This document shows positions 60,210 to 64,000 of a stretch of DNA of 64,000 bases, piece by piece. The stretch covers positions 1-64,000 of the IMG/VR virus record IMGVR_UViG_3300017788_001950, one strand, 5' to 3'. Below the pieces are notes generated by a model. That model did no database searches. It was not told where the DNA came from and was given only the letters and a program-made list of their open reading frames with translations. Positions within the stretch are counted from its first letter, which is position 1. The number at the start of each line of letters is the position of its first letter. A program made the translations under genes and the position numbers. The DNA is from a virus.

Positions 60210-60968
60210 TCACGGAACGATCGAGGAGTAGGCAATGTAGTCCAAGACGCCAGAGTATGGAGCTGATATATCACCGGCAACCTCGGTCGTCGTGAGGCTG
60301 CCGTGGTCTACCTTAAGAGCAACGTTGTTAAAGTAATACTGACCAATTTGTTCGTATGGGGAGATTCTGAATTCGCTTGGCGTTACTCCCATTGAGGCAA
60401 AAGAGGCAGTGAAAACGGTGCTATCCGGTGCAAGCTCTACCTGTCCTGCCGAGGCCACAAAAGAGGAGGTGTAGGGAGAAGTGCAGGTTGCCGGATACGA
60501 GGTGGCGTTAATGGCACGGTAGCGAATGTTGCCGCTGAAGGGAGCCGAGATAGCAACATTGCAAACGTATGGTGTCTTGAACTGAATACCAAAGACGTTG
60601 ATGTTGTGCGAGCTGTCCACTGCGGGTTCCACCGTAAAGGTGATGATAGGAAGACTGGTGAAGAGAACGTTGAAGCCGAAACCAGCTTCTGTGTAACCAG
60701 GATCGAATGGAATCAAGCCCTCATCGTATTCGCCTAGGTTAACTGGTGGCGCAGAACTTGTCGTAACAAGAGAGCTGGTGGCAAACTGGATGATCTTGAA
60801 GTAGTCGCGATGGCGAATGGCATTCTGAAGATCCAGGGAGTAACTGAGACCAGTGTTTGTGTCAACCAATTCCACATTGCGTGGCTGTCTCCTAGGAGAC
60901 CCAATGGGATAATACTTTCGCCAAAGGTTTCTGTTGGCTCCGTATTTGCTTTGGTTGTCTGAACTCAC
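60210..60968 (-). CDS. virion-type structural protein, 252 aa
   Basis: Unrecognised. It has a basic head (SKYGANRNLWRKYYPIGSPR) and beta-rich remainder with Pro/Ser/Thr/Val content. Starts with GTG at 60968; the TACTTA motif ends only 5 bases before it and no ribosome site is evident, so the true start could be different. It lies among the fibre-like genes. Confidence 0.55.
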   Translation of the reverse strand: MSSDNQSKYGANRNLWRKYYPIGSPRRQPRNVELVDTNTGLSYSLDLQNAIRHRDYFKIIQFATSSLVTTSSAPPVNLGEYDEGLIPFDPGYTEAGFGFNVLFTSLPIITFTVEPAVDSSHNINVFGIQFKTPYVCNVAISAPFSGNIRYRAINATSYPATCTSPYTSSFVASAGQVELAPDSTVFTASFASMGVTPSEFRISPYEQIGQYYFNNVALKVDHGSLTTTEVAGDISAPYSGVLDYIAYSSIVP

Positions 60969-60973
60969 GAGGG

Positions 60974-60982
60974 TAAGTATCC
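60974..60982 (-). promoter_or_regulatory. TACTTA late-promoter-like motif before the 252-aa virion gene
   Basis: GGATACTTA on the minus strand, 5 bases upstream of the GTG at 60968. Confidence 0.4.
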
Positions 60983-60995
60983 AAATTGCGTCAAA

Positions 60996-62246
60996 TCAAA
61001 CGATACCCATGACTACGATATCAGTGGCCCCTGCGGGTGGCGAGCCAACTTGAAAGACATAGTTAGCCCCAATTCTCCCACGATACAAAAAATTGCTTGT
61101 GACAATTGTCTGAGATACTACTGTCACAATAGGATCGGTGGTTCCAAGGCGATCAATGTAAACGCCAGCACCACCACTTCTTCCAAGCACATCAGAGCCG
61201 GTAAGGAAAATGGAGGAAGAATAATGGGAACCGCTTGGTGCCGTCCCGGACCAATGCATAGTGATTGTTGGAGTGGTCTGGTTGGTTGAAGAGAGCACCA
61301 GTCGTGACTCGCCTGGTCCTAGCCTCGAATAACTTCTCAGATCCTTGTAGGTAACACGCAGAGCATTCAGGATTCCCACATAAGCACCACCGGTTTCCTG
61401 AGAAACCAGAAGGATGGGATACTCCAAGACACTCGGAACGAAAGAAGTGCTTAGAGGAATTGGTGAACTATAGTTGACATAGTAGTCAACCCGAACACTT
61501 TCTGGCAGGGGGATACTAGCCGTAACAGACCCCTGAGAATTGGAAATGTACAACAGTGCTGCATCTTGGTTTGAGGTATTGGAAGTATTTCCATAGGTTA
61601 TCGTTCTTTCAAGCCATGTATTGGCTGTGCCATTTGAGGTCCACAAAAAGAATGGCAGCGTGTATTTGTTGTTGACAGGAATAAATCGTTCAAAGTGAAA
61701 AATGAAGTTGACGGCCCCGTTGTTTCCTTCATCCAGAGCAAACGTGAATGAGTCATTGTCACCAGAGGCCTGCATCAATTGATAGTCGGCCGTAGTCGAG
61801 CCTGCAATGGTTGAGAAATAATCCTTGCTTCCAGATATGTCACCACCGGCCGATACCTGACGAGCCATGACTGCGGAGCCAGCCTTAAAAGGCGGATTTG
61901 GATGTAGGTCCTCAGGATTGTTTGTGGTACCATTCCAGGCCTCACCACTAGAATGTGCTCCCACAGCCAAGCCCACACCAAAGTCAGCATTAATGGTCCA
62001 GTCTGTCCAAAACTGGTTCCAGGACCATTTGCAAATTACGTCAAATTTGTTTGTGCCAGATACGGCTCTCCAGACCCTGAAGGCATTGTTTCCGTCAGGC
62101 GGTGAACCTGTATTGGAGGCAATTCTTTGAAAGCCGGGATGCGTGTCAAAGAATTGCGAAACACCGTTGAAAAGGTTAAGATTTCGATCGTTGGCGCTTG
62201 AACCAGTTACGAGATAGTTTTTCAGTGTGTGAATGGGGCCGCTCAT
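60996..62246 (-). CDS. virion structural protein, paralogue of the 366-aa neighbour, 416 aa
   Basis: Shares the opening (MSGPIHTLKNYL.., then FFDTHPGFQRIASNTGS) and overall layout with the protein at 62243-63343. Both have FTFALDEGN/WSWNQFWTDW-type strands and a conserved DYYVNYSSPIPLS-like end. The ATG overlaps the upstream stop by four bases. Probably a minor virion or fibre component. Ser/Thr-rich. Duplication is clear; function is not. Confidence 0.65.
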   Translation of the reverse strand: MSGPIHTLKNYLVTGSSANDRNLNLFNGVSQFFDTHPGFQRIASNTGSPPDGNNAFRVWRAVSGTNKFDVICKWSWNQFWTDWTINADFGVGLAVGAHSSGEAWNGTTNNPEDLHPNPPFKAGSAVMARQVSAGGDISGSKDYFSTIAGSTTADYQLMQASGDNDSFTFALDEGNNGAVNFIFHFERFIPVNNKYTLPFFLWTSNGTANTWLERTITYGNTSNTSNQDAALLYISNSQGSVTASIPLPESVRVDYYVNYSSPIPLSTSFVPSVLEYPILLVSQETGGAYVGILNALRVTYKDLRSYSRLGPGESRLVLSSTNQTTPTITMHWSGTAPSGSHYSSSIFLTGSDVLGRSGGAGVYIDRLGTTDPIVTVVSQTIVTSNFLYRGRIGANYVFQVGSPPAGATDIVVMGIV

Positions 62247-63343
62247 TCAAAGGTTCCTCTCAGGAAGTAATCAATAGAGCCAGAGTATGGCAAGGCGAAA
62301 GAGAAATTTCGGCTGTTGGTTGTATTTTCTATCTTGAAAGTCACATAACTTCTGGAAACATCCTGTAGGTTTCCGAACGCAGAGGCACCAATAGCCAAAA
62401 CTCCAGACAGAACGCCCAATTGATGATAGTGACCAGACTCATAGGAAGAGAGTAGGATAGGAAATCCGTAGCTCCTGTCGTTTACGCCATCCATTAAAAT
62501 GCTAGCCGGACGAGGAGCTCTTCTAGGAGCATTCAAAAGTGAGGATAGTCTGCCAGTCCTACTTCCAACATCAGAGCCAGATATGTAAGCCACCCCGCCG
62601 TTAAACGGGGGTGAGTTAATGCGTTCGTCGTTAATTTCACCAAAATTTACTTCTGGCCTTACTGAAGAACCACAGTACATGAAGAGTGGAAGATTATATG
62701 CCGAGGTCAGTGGTGTGTAGGTACCCCAGGCCCAGAAGTAACGCGAATCTCCAATAATGCTAGCATCTGCGCTCTGTGCAAATGCATATGTTGTCTCATC
62801 GTCACCAATCACCGTAACTTGCCAAAGATCATTTAGCGACAAAACAGTAGATACAAGCTTTAGTGGTGCATTTTGGTTAGTCGCCCAAGTACCACCTACA
62901 GAATTGGCTCGTGGAAAGACCACAGAGCCAGTTTTCCACGGTCTGCTACTTGTCAAAAAGGCGTCAGTTCCGTTGTTGTTAACCGAACCACTCCAGGCTG
63001 CACTGGAGGAATGCCAGGCCATCATGATGCCAGCTCCAAATGTCTGATTCCCGGTCCAGGTGCCAGCAGTATAGTTGCTGTTGTAGGACCACATTAGGGC
63101 AATGTCGTAGTTTTTTGAACTTGACACTGATCTAAAAATAACAAAGGCTTGCTCGCCAGAGGAACCGGAAAAGAAGTAGGAGTTTTCTAGGCCCGTGCCG
63201 TTCGTTCCATAATTTGAGGCAATGCGTGTGAAATTGGGATGCCTATCATAATATTGAACAAAGGTTGTGAACAGTTCCCTTTCGGAAATAACAGCATCCG
63301 TTGGCTCAAAAAGTCTAGTGAATGTTCTGATGGGTCCAGGCAT
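62243..63343 (-). CDS. virion structural protein, paralogue of the 416-aa neighbour, 366 aa
   Basis: Opening MPGPIRTFTRLF, then YYDRHPNFTRIASNYGTNGT, parallels the downstream protein (HPGFQRIASN). Ends in GSIDYFLRGTFE. It lies at the start of this structural sub-block, just after a hairpin terminator, and a TACTTA motif is about 20 bases upstream of the ATG. Tandem duplication of a virion gene is the likely origin. Confidence 0.65.
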   Translation of the reverse strand: MPGPIRTFTRLFEPTDAVISERELFTTFVQYYDRHPNFTRIASNYGTNGTGLENSYFFSGSSGEQAFVIFRSVSSSKNYDIALMWSYNSNYTAGTWTGNQTFGAGIMMAWHSSSAAWSGSVNNNGTDAFLTSSRPWKTGSVVFPRANSVGGTWATNQNAPLKLVSTVLSLNDLWQVTVIGDDETTYAFAQSADASIIGDSRYFWAWGTYTPLTSAYNLPLFMYCGSSVRPEVNFGEINDERINSPPFNGGVAYISGSDVGSRTGRLSSLLNAPRRAPRPASILMDGVNDRSYGFPILLSSYESGHYHQLGVLSGVLAIGASAFGNLQDVSRSYVTFKIENTTNSRNFSFALPYSGSIDYFLRGTFE

Positions 63344-63360
63344 TTGTGCTTCTCATGGTG

Positions 63361-63369
63361 TAAGTATCC
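63361..63369 (-). promoter_or_regulatory. TACTTA late-promoter-like motif before the virion paralogue
   Basis: GGATACTTA on the minus strand, about 20 bases upstream of ATG 63343, inside a small GGTG..CACC hairpin. Confidence 0.45.
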
Positions 63370-63384
63370 ACCAAGGCAAAAGAA

Positions 63385-63420
63385 AGAGGCCACAAGGTTA
63401 AGTCCCCCTGCGGCCCCTCT
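63385..63420 (-). terminator. terminator after the PhoH-like gene
   Basis: On the minus strand AGAGGGGCCGC pairs with GTGGCCTCT (one bulge, one G-T) and is followed by TTTCTTTTG. It separates the PhoH-like gene from the structural block. Confidence 0.55.
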
Positions 63421-63441
63421 GAGTGGGTCAGCTAGCTGTTC

Positions 63442-64000
63442 TCACAGAATGCGAGCCGCAAGGCTCGCCAGGGCGCTTCTCTCGCCCTTAAGGAGCGTAA
63501 CGTGTCCTGCAATGGAGTGTTCACGGAACTTCTCCACGGCAATGGTTAGACCATTGCTCAGGGAGTCGATGTAAATGTTGTCGATCTGCTCAATGTCACC
63601 AGTGAGGACGATCTTGGTGTTCTCGCCAACTCTGGTGATGATGGTCTTAAGCTCGTGTGCCGTAAGATTCTGGGCCTCATCGATGATGATGAAGGCATCG
63701 GCAATGCTTCTACCTCTGAGGTAGGTGATGGCCTCAACCTCAATTACACCCTCATCGAAGTAGCTCTGGAGAGTTACCTCGGCGTTCTTGTTCTTCCTGC
63801 CGGAAAACAGCAGGTACCGAAGATTGTCCTTGATGGGAGCAATCCAGGGCTCAAGCTTTTCCATCTTGTCGCCAGGAAGGAAACCAATGTCATTGCCCAC
63901 CGGAACAACCGGACGGCATACCACCAGGCTCTTGTACTTCTTCTTTTCCAAAACCTGGTTAAGGCCTGCGGCGATGGAACAAATGGTCTTACCGCTACCT
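63442..64000 (-). CDS. phoH: PhoH-like ATPase (partial, runs off right edge)
   Basis: The frame is open to the window end, so the N-terminus is missing. Walker A is visible as GSGKT (in frame, at about 63999-63985), followed by DAFIIIDEAQNL (Walker B), then TRVGENTKIVLTGDIEQID. The end ESLSNGL..LLKGERSALASLAARIL matches the C-terminal of PhoH. PhoH is a widespread phage ATPase of unclear role, linked to phosphate-stress or RNA metabolism. An internal TTG at 63951 is not the start. Confidence 0.88.
   Translation of the reverse strand, partial: GSGKTICSIAAGLNQVLEKKKYKSLVVCRPVVPVGNDIGFLPGDKMEKLEPWIAPIKDNLRYLLFSGRKNKNAEVTLQSYFDEGVIEVEAITYLRGRSIADAFIIIDEAQNLTAHELKTIITRVGENTKIVLTGDIEQIDNIYIDSLSNGLTIAVEKFREHSIAGHVTLLKGERSALASLAARIL

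Noticed and set aside
1-64000. Integrase, att site, or lysogeny genes
   Set aside because: No recombinase, repressor with HTH, or direct repeats flanking a tRNA were seen; the phage is probably lytic, although the window is only part of the genome.

Overview
The window is a piece of a large tailed-phage genome with a contractile (myovirus) tail. The evidence is a T4-type baseplate set (gp6-like wedge with gp25-like wedge and a gp5-like OB-fold spike), a T4 gp55-like late sigma factor, a PhoH-type ATPase, a primase-polymerase, and dense head-to-tail genes that share ATGA or TAATG junctions. All genes but one read leftwards (minus strand). Phage genes of this kind occur in large actinobacterial, cyanobacterial and uncultured phages. 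The host cannot be read from the sequence. No terminase, capsid, lysis or integrase gene lies in the window.

Layout from low to high coordinates. (1) Positions 1-26.9 kb hold baseplate and adsorption genes: a partial LamG-domain protein at the left edge, very large Ser/Gly/Thr-rich and fibronectin-like virion proteins, a 1137-residue protein with two LamG-like domains, then the gp6, gp25 and gp5-like genes. (2) Positions 26.9-31.8 kb hold a kinase-like domain fused to a ligase-type nucleotidyltransferase, a small protein, the only plus-strand gene (start resembling ADP-ribosyltransferase folds), and the late sigma factor. A hairpin covers the convergent stop codons. (3) Positions 31.8-50.9 kb hold a glycosylation island of 22 co-directional genes. 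It has about nine glycosyltransferases, two soluble methyltransferases plus one FkbM-type, five extended SDR sugar-nucleotide enzymes (GDP-mannose 4,6-dehydratase, GDP-fucose synthase, GDP-mannose 3,5-epimerase and two others) and an activated-heptose cassette (sedoheptulose-7-P isomerase, GHMP heptose kinase, HAD phosphatase fused to a nucleotidyltransferase). A strong intrinsic terminator sits just upstream of its first gene. (4) Positions 51.0-59.3 kb hold small genes, an irregular tRNA-like cluster, a DUF7873-like protein, a RecB/Cas4-like nuclease, an IMP dehydrogenase/GMP reductase, another glycosyltransferase, an S24/S26-like peptidase and the primase-polymerase. An apparent second gene is embedded in-frame in the primase 3' end. 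(5) Positions 59.5-63.3 kb hold four more virion-type genes, two of them paralogues. (6) The right edge cuts a PhoH-like ATPase.

How the parts may work together: the island can build GDP-deoxyhexose and activated heptose from host fructose-6-P/mannose and sedoheptulose-7-P, then transfer and methylate the sugars. The IMPDH/GMPR homologue could adjust guanine nucleotides for GDP-sugars. The island runs into the late sigma gene, so sugar synthesis may be timed with virion production, and the many Ser/Thr-rich virion proteins are plausible acceptors. That link is inference. Names rest on motifs read by eye; no database search was possible.
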